Shown here one piece after another: positions 43,676-52,462 of a stretch of DNA of 64,000 nucleotides (positions within the stretch are counted from its first letter, which is position 1; each line of letters starts with the position of its first letter). The stretch covers positions 5,814 through 69,813 of the forward strand of contig JAFKKG010000017.1 in NCBI GenBank assembly GCA_017305715.1, written 5' to 3'. The translations under genes and the position numbers were made by a program. This DNA comes from Hyphomicrobiales bacterium (GTDB taxonomy: Bacteria; Pseudomonadota; Alphaproteobacteria; Rhizobiales; Xanthobacteraceae). The notes beneath the pieces were generated by a model. The model was not told the origin of the DNA. It was given only the letters and a program-made list of their open reading frames with translations, and made no database searches.

Positions 43676-44506
43676 TCAAGCGCGGGGCGCCGTCGTATGC
43701 CCTTCGGTCTCCCTTATATCGATGTTTGCGAGCGAGATGAGCTCGCCATCATCGAGCACCAGCGCCAGGTCGTCCATCAAAATGGCATCCGGTTCGATCG
43801 AGCCGGGCGCGAATGGCTGAGCGCGCGAACGGCTGGTTTGCCTCGGCAGGTGTTCCGGTCTGAGAGCCTGCAACGAGAAGAGCCCGGCGACCGCGATATC
43901 CACGCTCAGGAAGCTACGGCGCGCCATGGCGCCAAGCGCCGCCTTGTCCAGCTGCTTGAAGCGGGTGGGGTCAATCACATACAACGTTGGTTCACCATCA
44001 TCTTCCGGGGCGAGCGGTACCAACAGACCGGCAATGAAGTACTGATCCAGTACGCCGCTGAACGCTTCCTCGCTCCTCCTCAGGAGACCGAAGTGCCGGT
44101 GCATTTCGATGAGCCGACGATCCGGCCGTCCGGCCTCGTCAACGATGGGGACGCCGGTTGCCGTCGACAGATATCGGGAGCCCGCGTCGACGAGAATATC
44201 GGCAAGCGGGTCGTCCGTCAGATGTGGCGCTTCGAAGGGAAAGCATCGCAGCGCGATCGGCCGATAGGCGCCGCGCCAGGTGCCGGAGCCATCGAGCATG
44301 GCGTTCGCGACATAGCGCGGGTGCAACAGTAATCCGAGTTGCGGCCGCTGCTTTTCGACGCGCACTGCGATCGGAAAATAGCGAGAGGCCAGGTGAATCT
44401 CACTCGAACTGACCGGCACCCAGCCAAGGTCTTCGATCCAGCGATCGTCTGCGGGCATTGCCAAACGAAGATGTGCGACTTCGCGAATCGGAACGCTGCG
44501 GGTCAT
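43676..44506 (-). CDS. SapC-like protein (S-layer-associated family), copy 1
   Basis: A 276-residue soluble protein. It has the plan of the SapC family: SSEIHLASRYFPIAVRVEKQRPQLGLLLHPRYVANAML, then WRGAYRPIALRCFPFEAP, and a late LYVIDPTRFKQLDKAALGAMARRSFLSVDIAVAGLFSLQALRPEH. In Campylobacter fetus SapC is encoded beside the type I exporter of the surface-array protein; its biochemical role is not established. Here it lies next to, but convergent with, a type I exporter and RTX gene. Its start overlaps the stop of the second copy (ATGA). Confidence 0.6.
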   Translation of the reverse strand: MTRSVPIREVAHLRLAMPADDRWIEDLGWVPVSSSEIHLASRYFPIAVRVEKQRPQLGLLLHPRYVANAMLDGSGTWRGAYRPIALRCFPFEAPHLTDDPLADILVDAGSRYLSTATGVPIVDEAGRPDRRLIEMHRHFGLLRRSEEAFSGVLDQYFIAGLLVPLAPEDDGEPTLYVIDPTRFKQLDKAALGAMARRSFLSVDIAVAGLFSLQALRPEHLPRQTSRSRAQPFAPGSIEPDAILMDDLALVLDDGELISLANIDIRETEGHTTAPRA

Positions 44507-45351
44507 GATGGTGCTGTTGTCGCGTGATCGCGGCTTGTTGCCATGTCTCGTGCCATCCGGGGCGGTTCGGTGGCGGCGCTGTTGCCGTGCATTATATCGC
44601 GCCGCTCCCGGAACAATGCCTTTGCCATTGCCAGCAAGCCGCCGGCGCGAAACAGCGAGATGCGATGCAGGCCGAGCATTTGGGCGCAGGGCGTACCGTA
44701 TTGTTGCAGCAATGGCGCGAGCCGGCCGTCCTCGAAGGCCCGTGGGCGTACCACCAGCAGGTCCGGGACCTCGACCTGGTTGCCGTCAATCTCGAATTTC
44801 AGGTTCCAGGGCTCGAATTCGTCCAGGCCGGCCACGGCCTCGCTGATTTTGGCCGTAACCACGGCGTCGTGCGCGAATTGATCGAGGAAACGGAAGCGGC
44901 TCGTCGTTCCGCGGGATAGCTTGCGCTGCACCGTCGTGATTGTCGCTCCGACGTCGGTCGGTGCATCGGCAAAGACATCATCCAGCATTCTGCGAGCGTC
45001 CGGCGCCGCCGGTTGGCCGGGGTCCAGAACAAAGGGATAGGCCCGCAGGATCAGCGGCAGCAGGCCCCGCGCTGCGGGCGGTTGAGCGCGCTGCTCATTC
45101 AGCAAGGCACGGATGGCGACAAACTCAAGTTTTCCTTGCCGGCGCTGCCAGACAAGCGGAAACCAGGAAGCAAGGCTAGCGCACTCGGAATGAACGATTG
45201 GAACCACGGCGGTATTCCGTACCGTCGCGTAGGATTGTGGCGAATAAATCCGCCGGCGCAGGATGTCATCCTGCAGAACAACCGGGGACTCGAACCGCAG
45301 GGTCTGCGCCGACGGTTGCCCCGATTGCCTATCAGGATGATTGGTCGTCAT
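44503..45351 (-). CDS. SapC-like protein, copy 2
   Basis: A 282-residue protein starting MTTNHPDRQSG. It shares the SapC layout with its neighbour: AVVPIVHSECASLASWFPLVWQRRQGKLEFVAIRALL, RGLLPLILRAYPFVLDPG, a middle with FRFLDQFAHDAVV, and PDLLVVRPRAFEDGRLAPLLQQYGTPCAQMLGLHRISLFRAG. The two copies are diverged, not a recent duplication. The start overlaps the methyltransferase stop by ATGA, and its stop overlaps copy 1 the same way, so the three genes are translationally coupled. The longer frame to 45441 is a shadow of the methyltransferase. Confidence 0.6.
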   Translation of the reverse strand: MTTNHPDRQSGQPSAQTLRFESPVVLQDDILRRRIYSPQSYATVRNTAVVPIVHSECASLASWFPLVWQRRQGKLEFVAIRALLNEQRAQPPAARGLLPLILRAYPFVLDPGQPAAPDARRMLDDVFADAPTDVGATITTVQRKLSRGTTSRFRFLDQFAHDAVVTAKISEAVAGLDEFEPWNLKFEIDGNQVEVPDLLVVRPRAFEDGRLAPLLQQYGTPCAQMLGLHRISLFRAGGLLAMAKALFRERRDIMHGNSAATEPPRMARDMATSRDHATTAPS

Positions 45352-46013
45352 TCCGACCCGTTGGACATATCGAGTCCGGCGCTTTGCAGGTTGGTGAGGA
45401 TGCTGTCGCGATCCGCATCGTCCGTCAGGGCGAGCGCCCACAGATCGAAGTTCTGCCGTTTGGTGACCGCCTCCGCGAAGCCCGCCCGGAGCAACAGACC
45501 TCCCAGCAACTCGGCCGTCAATCCGGAATGATGCGCCATGTGCTGGTTGCCCGAAGCAATGGAAGACGCATGCCCGAACATCATATCGAGAGGAGTAACC
45601 GGTCCCGCCGCCGAGTGATAGGCGATGCAGTTCGGTCCGCGTTCGAGAAACAGCGTCATCACCGTCTCCAGGTCGGGACAGCTGATCAGCGCAAATCCGT
45701 CATCTCTGAGAATGCGCCGGAACTCGGCCAGCGCGTTCGGAATTTCGTGGGTATGGAGATGTTCCAGGCTGTGCGAGGACCAGACCGCATCAAAAGACCT
45801 CGCGCGGAAATGCCCGCGCATGTTCGTCATCGAGCCGACAAAATCCGGCTCGACCCTCGGGTCGAGATCGATGCGGATCTCCTGCCATGCGGCCGGATCG
45901 AATATCGCATCCAGTTTGCGGATCGACCTTGGTCCTGAGCCGCAGTTCAACACCTGTTTGCTTCCGGCGTCCGCGAGGCGGCGTGCTTGTCCGGTTTTCT
46001 GAAGCGCAATCAT
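45348..46013 (-). CDS. SAM-dependent methyltransferase (class I)
   Basis: A 221-residue methyltransferase. Motif I is QVLNCGSGPRSIRKLDAIF, followed by IRIDLDPRVEPDFVGSM, SFDAVWSSHSLEHLHTHEIPNALAEFRRILRDDGFALISCPD and a C-terminal FDLWALAL. The HSLEHL block is typical of Methyltransf_11-type enzymes acting on sugars or lipids. The ATG at 46013 has AGAGG nearby; 46043 is an alternative. It heads a coupled operon with two SapC-like genes, so its target may be the exported protein or its glycan. Confidence 0.82.
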   Translation of the reverse strand: MIALQKTGQARRLADAGSKQVLNCGSGPRSIRKLDAIFDPAAWQEIRIDLDPRVEPDFVGSMTNMRGHFRARSFDAVWSSHSLEHLHTHEIPNALAEFRRILRDDGFALISCPDLETVMTLFLERGPNCIAYHSAAGPVTPLDMMFGHASSIASGNQHMAHHSGLTAELLGGLLLRAGFAEAVTKRQNFDLWALALTDDADRDSILTNLQSAGLDMSNGSE

Positions 46014-46043
46014 GCGGCCTCTATACCCGAATTGGATTGTCAA

Positions 46044-46410
46044 ACGCTGACAAAATCCGAAGAATGGGATTCAAATTGAATTGCGACACATTGGGTTCGC
46101 CGAATCCGCAAGGCGCCGCAGTTAAACGACCGCCGTGTGTCGATCCGGAAGCCGGCGCCATCTCATACAATAAAGTTAAAGATGCACGGTCATCTGTTAA
46201 CCCATTATAACCCGCAGGCTTATTTTGCGGGGAGCGCCCGCATCGTATCGTTGGACTTGGACGGGATTGCAGACAATGATTGTGCTGTGCAGCGTCGATG
46301 CACGATCTGATCAACGTTTGACGGGAAACACCAGCTCACTGGACCGAGCGAGAAGAATCGTGCGCTGACGACGGAGTTCCGCAGTGATCCGACCCGGGAA
46401 AGCTTGAGAA
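46044..46410. other. Divergent intergenic promoter region
   Basis: About 370 bases between the methyltransferase (minus) and the repeat-protein gene (plus). AT-rich patches occur at 46060-46085 (TTCAA-A-TTGAA, a short palindrome) and 46165-46215. Promoters for both directions must lie here, but I could not assign -35 and -10 boxes with confidence. No small ORF stands out. Confidence 0.4.
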
Positions 46411-46809
46411 ATGCAATACAAGAATCTGGCGAGACTCGTAAAAAACGATAGTTCCATCGGCCCGGACTATGTGGCGTTGCCGGAGGCATTGATGCGGCGA
46501 CTGCTCGGGGCTGCGATCAGGTACAAGGGCGAGTTCGACGAACGGTTCTATCTCGAAACCTATTCCGACATCGCCAATGCCGTTCGCAGCAAGAGAGTTT
46601 CGAGCGGTTTCGACCACTATGTCGAGACCGGTTACTTCGAGAATCGTCTGCCCCGACGCCTCGTTGTTGATGAGGCCTACTACATCAAGGAAAATCCTGA
46701 CGTGGCCGAGGGTATTCGGCGCGGCATCGTGAAGAACGCGCAGGATCACTTTGACAATGCCGGCTTCGCCGAGGGACGGCTGCCGTTCAAGGATTTTTCG
46801 CTTTTCTAG
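46411..46809 (+). CDS. Small protein built of YPDV/GWxEGRxP-type repeats
   Basis: A 132-residue protein. Two copies of a repeat are clear: FDERFYLETYSDIANAV...GFDHYVETGYFENRLPR and VDEAYYIKENPDVAEGI...AQDHFDNAGFAEGRLP. The consensus (FD..YYL..YPDV...G..P..HY...G..EGR.P) recurs in the next gene and at the end of the glycosyltransferase at 52463. No catalytic motif or signal peptide is seen. It may be a scaffold or the detached N-terminus of the next protein, whose first codon is only 3 bases after this stop. Confidence 0.75.
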   Translation: MQYKNLARLVKNDSSIGPDYVALPEALMRRLLGAAIRYKGEFDERFYLETYSDIANAVRSKRVSSGFDHYVETGYFENRLPRRLVVDEAYYIKENPDVAEGIRRGIVKNAQDHFDNAGFAEGRLPFKDFSLF

Positions 46810-46812
46810 ACG

Positions 46813-49584
46813 GTGCTCATCGATCCGGAGCATTCGGTATTCACGGGGATCAATCGAGGCGACGCGGATTTCATGCGAAGTGACGGGCAAACGAGGTTGA
46901 AGGCACAGCCTTTCGAGGCGCGAGTTCTGGTTTTCACAGACCTGCCTGATCTGGAAAAGCACGAGGTGCGTCCCGCGCCCGCCCGCAGCGAGCCGTTGCC
47001 TGAGACCGCGCGCGTCAGTGGTCGCCATCAGCGTTCCGGAGAAATTGCTGCGATCATCAGCCGGTTCGACGCTGGATATTACGTGCGCGAGTATCCCGAC
47101 ATCGATTTCCAGCGCCTTGATCCGATTATGCACTTCATGGAAGTCGGCTGGTATGAAGGACGAAATCCAAACGCCTTCTTCGATACGGTTTCATATTTGC
47201 AGGCCTATCCGGATGTCGAGAAGGCTGGCATCAATCCGTATTATCATTATCTGGCCGTCGGAGCCGCCGAGGGGCGTCAGGTCGCCTCGAGCGTTACTCC
47301 CTCGATCCGCGCGCGGCTGCTGTTCGGCCGACCCATTGCCGATTGGGTAAGCAGAATCTCGCCTTACGTAGATCTGGCGTTTTATCGCAAGCAGCTTCGC
47401 CGACCGTTTCCGGAAGCGACCAATCTCGCAGCCCATTATGCTTTTCGAGGCTGGCGCGAAGGAAAGCGTCCAAATCCGGATTTCGATCCGGCCTCGGTCG
47501 AACGTGAGGAAGTGCTCAACAGATATCTCGTCAATCCATTGTTGATCCAGGTCGAGGCGGACGAACAAGGCGCGCTGAACACCGGCGCACCAGCCGAGGA
47601 GGTCTCCGCAATCGGGCAGTCGCCGATTGAGGACGCCGCCGAAGCAACAACGGAGTCAATTGCTGTTGCGGAACAGGGTTTCGATCGGCCTGACGAGCGG
47701 GTTCAAATCGAAGTCGTCGCTTCCGAATTTGATGCCGTCTACTATCTTGCAACATATCCCGATGTCGTCGAGGCCGGTGTCGATCCGCTCGAGCACTTCT
47801 TTTACACGGGCTGGCGGGAAGGACGAAATCCCAACCCCAAGTTTGATACCAGTTACTATCTGGAAATCAATGCCGACGCCCGAAACGGCGACGTCAACCC
47901 TTTTTGGCATTTCCTGTCCGTCGGCCGGGCCGCTGGACATCGGGCCAACCGGCCCGATGCCACCTTGGCCGCTGCGGGCGCCGAGCAACCGGCACCGGCG
48001 GAAGGCGGCCATTCCGATCAACTCGCGCTGGTGCAGACGGAGTTCGACGCCGCTTACTATATCGCGTCGTATCCGGACGTCGCTGGCGCTGGCGTCGATC
48101 CCTTGCGTCATTTCTTCTTCACCGGATGGCGCGAGGGCCGCAATCCAAACCAGTCGTTCGACAGCGGTTATTATCTGACCGCAAATGAGGATGTTCGCGA
48201 CGCCGGACTTAACCCGTTTTGGCACTACCTTGTCTCCGGCAAGGCGGAGGGGCGGTTGCCGCGGAGGCCGGGCGGCTACAGGCGCGTCAATATCGACGCC
48301 GCGACCGCTCCGTCACAACGTCCTCCGGTCGATCCAAATCCCAATGAGACCGAGGTAACGGTAGAACAACTCCACGCTCGTCTCGACAGGCTGCGAAAGG
48401 CAAGGAGTGGCGGCCTGATCGTATCGCTTAGCCACGATTGTTACATCAAGGTTATAGGTGGCACACAAATATTCATTTCCGATGAGCAGGAAAGGTTCAA
48501 CGCGCTGGATTACGGCTATCTTCACCTGTCGCCGCAACTCGCGCGGCTCTCGCTTTCGGAACAGTCACCCCGCTTTCTGGTGAGGGTAGTCGCCGATGGG
48601 GAATACATTGGACTGGTCGAGCTGAAGGCCATCTCGGCCTATCTGAAGAAAATCAAACGAAGGCGGAGCGAACGGGCGATTTACATCGTCCATTGCGCGC
48701 TCGGGTTCCATGTTCCCGACATGATACAATTGTGGAAGGCCTTCCGTCCCGACAGCAGCGTGTTCTGGCTCCACGATTATTCCAGTCTTTGTCCGGGCTT
48801 TAACCTGCTTCGCAACGATGCCGAGTTCTGTGGCGCGCCGCCAAAGGACAGCCTGGCCTGCCGTGTATGCGTTTATGGTCAAGAAAGAGCGTCTCACCTT
48901 TCCCAGCTCCAAGCGATGTTCGAGGCGTGCAATTTCGACGTGCTGAGCCCTTCGCAGTTTGCATTGGATCTATGGCTTCGCTCGACCGAATTGCCGCGTC
49001 GAAGTACGGCGGTTCACCCGCACTGGCAGCTCGTGCCCAGCGCGGCGCCCGCTGTGAGGTCTTCGTTCGACGGACCGCTGCCGATCGCATATCTCGGTTA
49101 CCCGTCACCCAACAAGGGATGGCAGATCTTTCAGGAGATTGTGTCCCGGCTCTCCGATGAACCCGGCATCCGCTTTTCGCATTTTGCCGCCCGAAACGTT
49201 GCCACGCTGCCCAAAGTGGAATTCGTCCCGACCGAAGTAACCGCGGAGGACAGACGCGCGGCGCTCAATGCTCTGACCGAACGGGGCATCAAGGTCCTGC
49301 TGTTGCTGTCGCCTTGGCCGGAAACATTCTCGTTCGTATTACACGAAGCCATTGCCGCCGGAGCCTATATCTTCTGCCTAGCGGACAGCGGCAACGTTGC
49401 GGACGTCGTGCAGCGTGAGCGGGTCGGCAAGGTGTTCCGTAGCGTCGACGATCTCGTGGCTTTCATCGGGAGTGGCGCGGCGGCGGATTTTGTCCGCGAG
49501 GCGGACGCCGTTCGGCCGATCTACGAAATCGAGAGCACCGGAACGACCGCGAGTTCGAGCGTCATCCATGCCGGGAGAGCGTGA
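46813..49584 (+). CDS. Repeat-containing glycosyltransferase (GT4-type C-terminus)
   Basis: Up to 923 residues. Residues about 75-500 carry seven or so copies of the FD..YY...YPDV..AGVDPL.HF...GWREGRNPN repeat, broken by a low-complexity Glu/Ala linker near 255-290. From about 532 there is a GT-B glycosyltransferase: GGTQIFISDEQ, VHCALGFHVPDMIQLWKAFRP, FWLHDYSSLCPGFNLLRND with Cys residues typical of a metal-binding insert, then IAYLGYPSPNKGWQIF and PETFSFVLHEAIAAG with the E-x7-E pair. The GTG at 46813 has no good ribosome site and may be coupled to the gene before; the ATG at 46873 is possible. Confidence 0.8.
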   Translation: MLIDPEHSVFTGINRGDADFMRSDGQTRLKAQPFEARVLVFTDLPDLEKHEVRPAPARSEPLPETARVSGRHQRSGEIAAIISRFDAGYYVREYPDIDFQRLDPIMHFMEVGWYEGRNPNAFFDTVSYLQAYPDVEKAGINPYYHYLAVGAAEGRQVASSVTPSIRARLLFGRPIADWVSRISPYVDLAFYRKQLRRPFPEATNLAAHYAFRGWREGKRPNPDFDPASVEREEVLNRYLVNPLLIQVEADEQGALNTGAPAEEVSAIGQSPIEDAAEATTESIAVAEQGFDRPDERVQIEVVASEFDAVYYLATYPDVVEAGVDPLEHFFYTGWREGRNPNPKFDTSYYLEINADARNGDVNPFWHFLSVGRAAGHRANRPDATLAAAGAEQPAPAEGGHSDQLALVQTEFDAAYYIASYPDVAGAGVDPLRHFFFTGWREGRNPNQSFDSGYYLTANEDVRDAGLNPFWHYLVSGKAEGRLPRRPGGYRRVNIDAATAPSQRPPVDPNPNETEVTVEQLHARLDRLRKARSGGLIVSLSHDCYIKVIGGTQIFISDEQERFNALDYGYLHLSPQLARLSLSEQSPRFLVRVVADGEYIGLVELKAISAYLKKIKRRRSERAIYIVHCALGFHVPDMIQLWKAFRPDSSVFWLHDYSSLCPGFNLLRNDAEFCGAPPKDSLACRVCVYGQERASHLSQLQAMFEACNFDVLSPSQFALDLWLRSTELPRRSTAVHPHWQLVPSAAPAVRSSFDGPLPIAYLGYPSPNKGWQIFQEIVSRLSDEPGIRFSHFAARNVATLPKVEFVPTEVTAEDRRAALNALTERGIKVLLLLSPWPETFSFVLHEAIAAGAYIFCLADSGNVADVVQRERVGKVFRSVDDLVAFIGSGAAADFVREADAVRPIYEIESTGTTASSSVIHAGRA

Positions 49585-49589
49585 TCGCG

Positions 49590-50624
49590 ATGAGCATCCA
49601 CTGCTATACCAGCTTCACCTTCAGTTACTTTGCGCGCGCAAAGATCCTGGTGCAGACGCTGCGGGCAGCACATCCGGATTGGACAATCTGGGCGGTGATG
49701 GTGGACGAGCCGGTCGACGGTGAGGATTTCGGACTGGAGCGTGAATTCGATCGTGTCGTGTATGCGCGGGACCTCGGATTTCCTGAATTCCGCAAGTGGC
49801 TGTTCAAGCATGACATCGTGGAAGCATCCACCGCCGTGAAGGGCAGAATGTTGCAGCATCTGCTGCAGCAGGGCGCCGAAAAGGTCGTCTATCTCGATCC
49901 TGATATCGCGGTGTTCTCGAGTCTACAGGGAATTATGGATCGTCTGGATCAATATTCAATCATTCTTACGCCGCACCAGGTCGAGCCGAATGATACCGAA
50001 GGATTGATGAAGGACAATGAGCTCACGTCTCTCAAATATGGAATCTACAATCTGGGTTTTGCGGCGGTCAGCAATGACGCCATGGGCAATCGCTTCGCGG
50101 ACTGGTGGGCGACCCAGCTCGCTTTTGCCTGCTACGACGAAATAGAAAGCGGCCTGTTCACGGATCAGAAGTGGTGCGATCTTGTTCCGGCGCTGTTCGA
50201 CGGTGTCTATGTCGAGCGTGACCCGGGGTACAACGTCGCAAGCTGGAACTTGAGCCGGCGCAAGATAACCATCTCGCGCGAGGGCAGCATCCTGGTTAAC
50301 GGGTCGCCGTTGAAGTTCTTCCATTTTACCAAGATCAATACGGCCGGCGATCTCATGATCGAGAAGAATGCCGCCGACAATACCGAAGTCATGGAAATCT
50401 GGAACTGGTACAAACGAACGCTGGCGGCCAATGCAATAGCGGAGATTCCGAAGGGTTACTGGCACTACGGCACGTTTAGCAACGGAATTGCTATCCCCAA
50501 GGACGTGCGCGTGTTCTTCAGGCGACGGGCCGATCTGATGAAGTTTTTTGAAGATCCGTTCAGCGTGATGGGGAATTCCTATTTCGAGTGGATCCGAAGA
50601 GAAGAGCCGTCGCTGCTGACATGA
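49590..50624 (+). CDS. Nucleotide-diphospho-sugar (GT8-like) glycosyltransferase
   Basis: A 344-residue GT-A type enzyme. MSIHCYTSFTFSYFARAKILVQTLRAAHPDW matches the opening of GT8-like transferases. VVYLDPDIAVF is the DxD metal-sugar-nucleotide site, and IYNLGFAAVSN, FTDQKWCDLVPALFDGVYVERDPGYNVASWNL and LKFFHFTKI follow. The ATG at 49590 is preferred, with GGGAGAG about 10 bases upstream, over the GTG at 49581 that overlaps the previous stop. It lies in a run of glycan genes and is followed by an FkbM methyltransferase. Confidence 0.84.
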   Translation: MSIHCYTSFTFSYFARAKILVQTLRAAHPDWTIWAVMVDEPVDGEDFGLEREFDRVVYARDLGFPEFRKWLFKHDIVEASTAVKGRMLQHLLQQGAEKVVYLDPDIAVFSSLQGIMDRLDQYSIILTPHQVEPNDTEGLMKDNELTSLKYGIYNLGFAAVSNDAMGNRFADWWATQLAFACYDEIESGLFTDQKWCDLVPALFDGVYVERDPGYNVASWNLSRRKITISREGSILVNGSPLKFFHFTKINTAGDLMIEKNAADNTEVMEIWNWYKRTLAANAIAEIPKGYWHYGTFSNGIAIPKDVRVFFRRRADLMKFFEDPFSVMGNSYFEWIRREEPSLLT

Positions 50625-50639
50625 GGGAGGACGAGCAAG

Positions 50640-51548
50640 ATGTTGTTGCAGTCCCTCAAGGCAAAGTCGGGGGCGGCGATCCTGCCGGCGTCTGAACCCG
50701 CGGTGGAGATACTTCAATGTCGGCGAGGGACGATGCTGGCGTTTCGTGCCGATCAGGTCATCGGACGCTCCCTGCGTCTTTACGGCGAGTGGTCGGAGCA
50801 CGAACTGAGCTGCCTTCGGCCCTATGTGCCGGCAGGCACGACGGTCATTGACGTCGGAGCTCATATTGGGACCCATACGTTGGCGTTTTCCGAATGGGTC
50901 GCATCGGGAAGCGTGATAGCCGTCGAGCCGCAAGCGACGGTGATGTGTCTTCTGCAAGCCAACTGCCTGCTGAACGGCCTCGGAAATGTCGAGCTTGTGA
51001 AAGCAGTCTGTGGCGGCAGGCCCGGCGTCGCTGTCGTTCGATCGTTCGATTCGAGCAACCTTGGTGCTACCGCGTTTAAGGCTGATGTGAGCCTTTTCGG
51101 CAGGGTAAGACTGCGCCTTTATCCGCGGCTGGCGTCGAAAGACACGGCCGTCCCCGTGCAACGGGTGGACGATCTCGCAGGAAATCGGCAGGTTTCATTA
51201 ATCAAGATCGATGCGGAAGGCATGGAGCTGTCTGTGCTCCGCGGCGCCAGCGCCGTTCTGAAGACCCGCCATCCGGTGGTTTTCTGCGAACAGAACGACA
51301 CGAGCCAGCTTGCGGCGATGTATGATTTCCTGGTCGGATTCAATTATCGACTTTATTGGCTCGAAACACACCAATTCAATAAATCGAACTATAGAGGCGA
51401 ACGGGATAACATTTGGTGGCGGACTGAAACCGGCATTCTGGGGATCCATCGCTCTCTTGGGGCGCGTAATGATCTGATTGAGGTCGATAGAAATGCTTCT
51501 GAGATTCCGTCTCGCTGCAATGCGCGGGATGGGTTGACGGTGGGTTAA
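50640..51548 (+). CDS. FkbM-family methyltransferase
   Basis: A 302-residue SAM-dependent O-methyltransferase. Motifs: VIDVGAHIGTHTLAFSEWV, VIAVEPQATVMCLLQANCLLN and the FkbM mark VSLIKIDAEGMELSVLRGASAVL. A GGGAGGA site precedes the ATG, 15 bases after the GT8-like gene. FkbM enzymes in glycan loci methylate sugars. The last 30 residues lose family resemblance. Confidence 0.85.
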   Translation: MLLQSLKAKSGAAILPASEPAVEILQCRRGTMLAFRADQVIGRSLRLYGEWSEHELSCLRPYVPAGTTVIDVGAHIGTHTLAFSEWVASGSVIAVEPQATVMCLLQANCLLNGLGNVELVKAVCGGRPGVAVVRSFDSSNLGATAFKADVSLFGRVRLRLYPRLASKDTAVPVQRVDDLAGNRQVSLIKIDAEGMELSVLRGASAVLKTRHPVVFCEQNDTSQLAAMYDFLVGFNYRLYWLETHQFNKSNYRGERDNIWWRTETGILGIHRSLGARNDLIEVDRNASEIPSRCNARDGLTVG

Positions 51549-51588
51549 GACGACGTCTAGCGCTGGGCGATCTTCCTTCGAGGAATTT

Positions 51589-52209
51589 GTGAAAAACGGC
51601 TATCAAGAGTCCGCCATGGACATCTCGGTTTCAGACTTTCCCCACATGGATCAGGAAGGACTGCAAGTCTTTCAGCAGCAACTCGCTGGTTCAATGGTCT
51701 ATCTGGAGTATGGCAGTGGTGGAAGCACGGTCTATGCTTCCAGGGTTCCATCCATTCAGAAGGTGATTTCAATTGAATCTGACAAGAACTGGGCTTTGAG
51801 CGTAAAGTCCTCAGTTGCCGCAAATGCGTCCAAGGTTCATCTGGAGCACTGTGATATTGGGGAGGTCGGACAATTTGGTCATCCGGTCAGTTCCGAGCGC
51901 TTCAGAAATTATCAATCCTACGCCACCAGGCCGTGGATCGTTGCGAAGCAGCAATCACTGGTGCCCGATACCGTTCTTGTAGACGGAAGATTTCGAGTGG
52001 CGTGTTTTTTATACAGTCTGCTGTGCGCGCGGGTAGGCACCAAAATACTGTTTGACGATTATAAAGATCGGCCCAATTACTTCGTGGTCGAACAATTCTG
52101 CTCGTTGGATTCGATGCGGGGGAGACTGGCCATTTTTGTCGTCAAAAAGGAGTTTTCGATCCCGGATCTGGTGGAGAAATTCGCGAAATATTCCGTGGTC
52201 GTGGACTGA
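51589..52209 (+). CDS. Methyltransferase-like protein of the glycan locus
   Basis: A 206-residue protein, start at a GTG with GAGGAA upstream. VYLEYGSGGSTVYAS resembles a SAM-binding loop, followed by KVISIESDKNWAL, and later VDGRFRVACFLYSLLCARVGTKILFDDYKDRP, as in small class I methyltransferase-fold proteins found near FkbM genes. Base composition falls noticeably here and in the 250 bases after it. Function is uncertain. Confidence 0.7.
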   Translation: MKNGYQESAMDISVSDFPHMDQEGLQVFQQQLAGSMVYLEYGSGGSTVYASRVPSIQKVISIESDKNWALSVKSSVAANASKVHLEHCDIGEVGQFGHPVSSERFRNYQSYATRPWIVAKQQSLVPDTVLVDGRFRVACFLYSLLCARVGTKILFDDYKDRPNYFVVEQFCSLDSMRGRLAIFVVKKEFSIPDLVEKFAKYSVVVD

Positions 52210-52462
52210 GGGGTTCCGATCGTTTCGGTCGCGAGCGGCTGCTCGGCTAAACAGAAGGGGTTCGACATGACCTTGGCATTGCTGGCCGTTGGCTGGCCCA
52301 TCTGCGATTAATATTTCATCTTTTTTAGCGGCTATTAACGCTATTAATTTTAGTGCTTCTGCCCCGTCTTGAGGCACTTGGGTGTTTCGGCGAAGATCAT
52401 CCCCCAGCGTCCGCGTCTTTGCGAGCTCAATATCCTGATGCCGAGCCAGGGTAAGGTATTTG

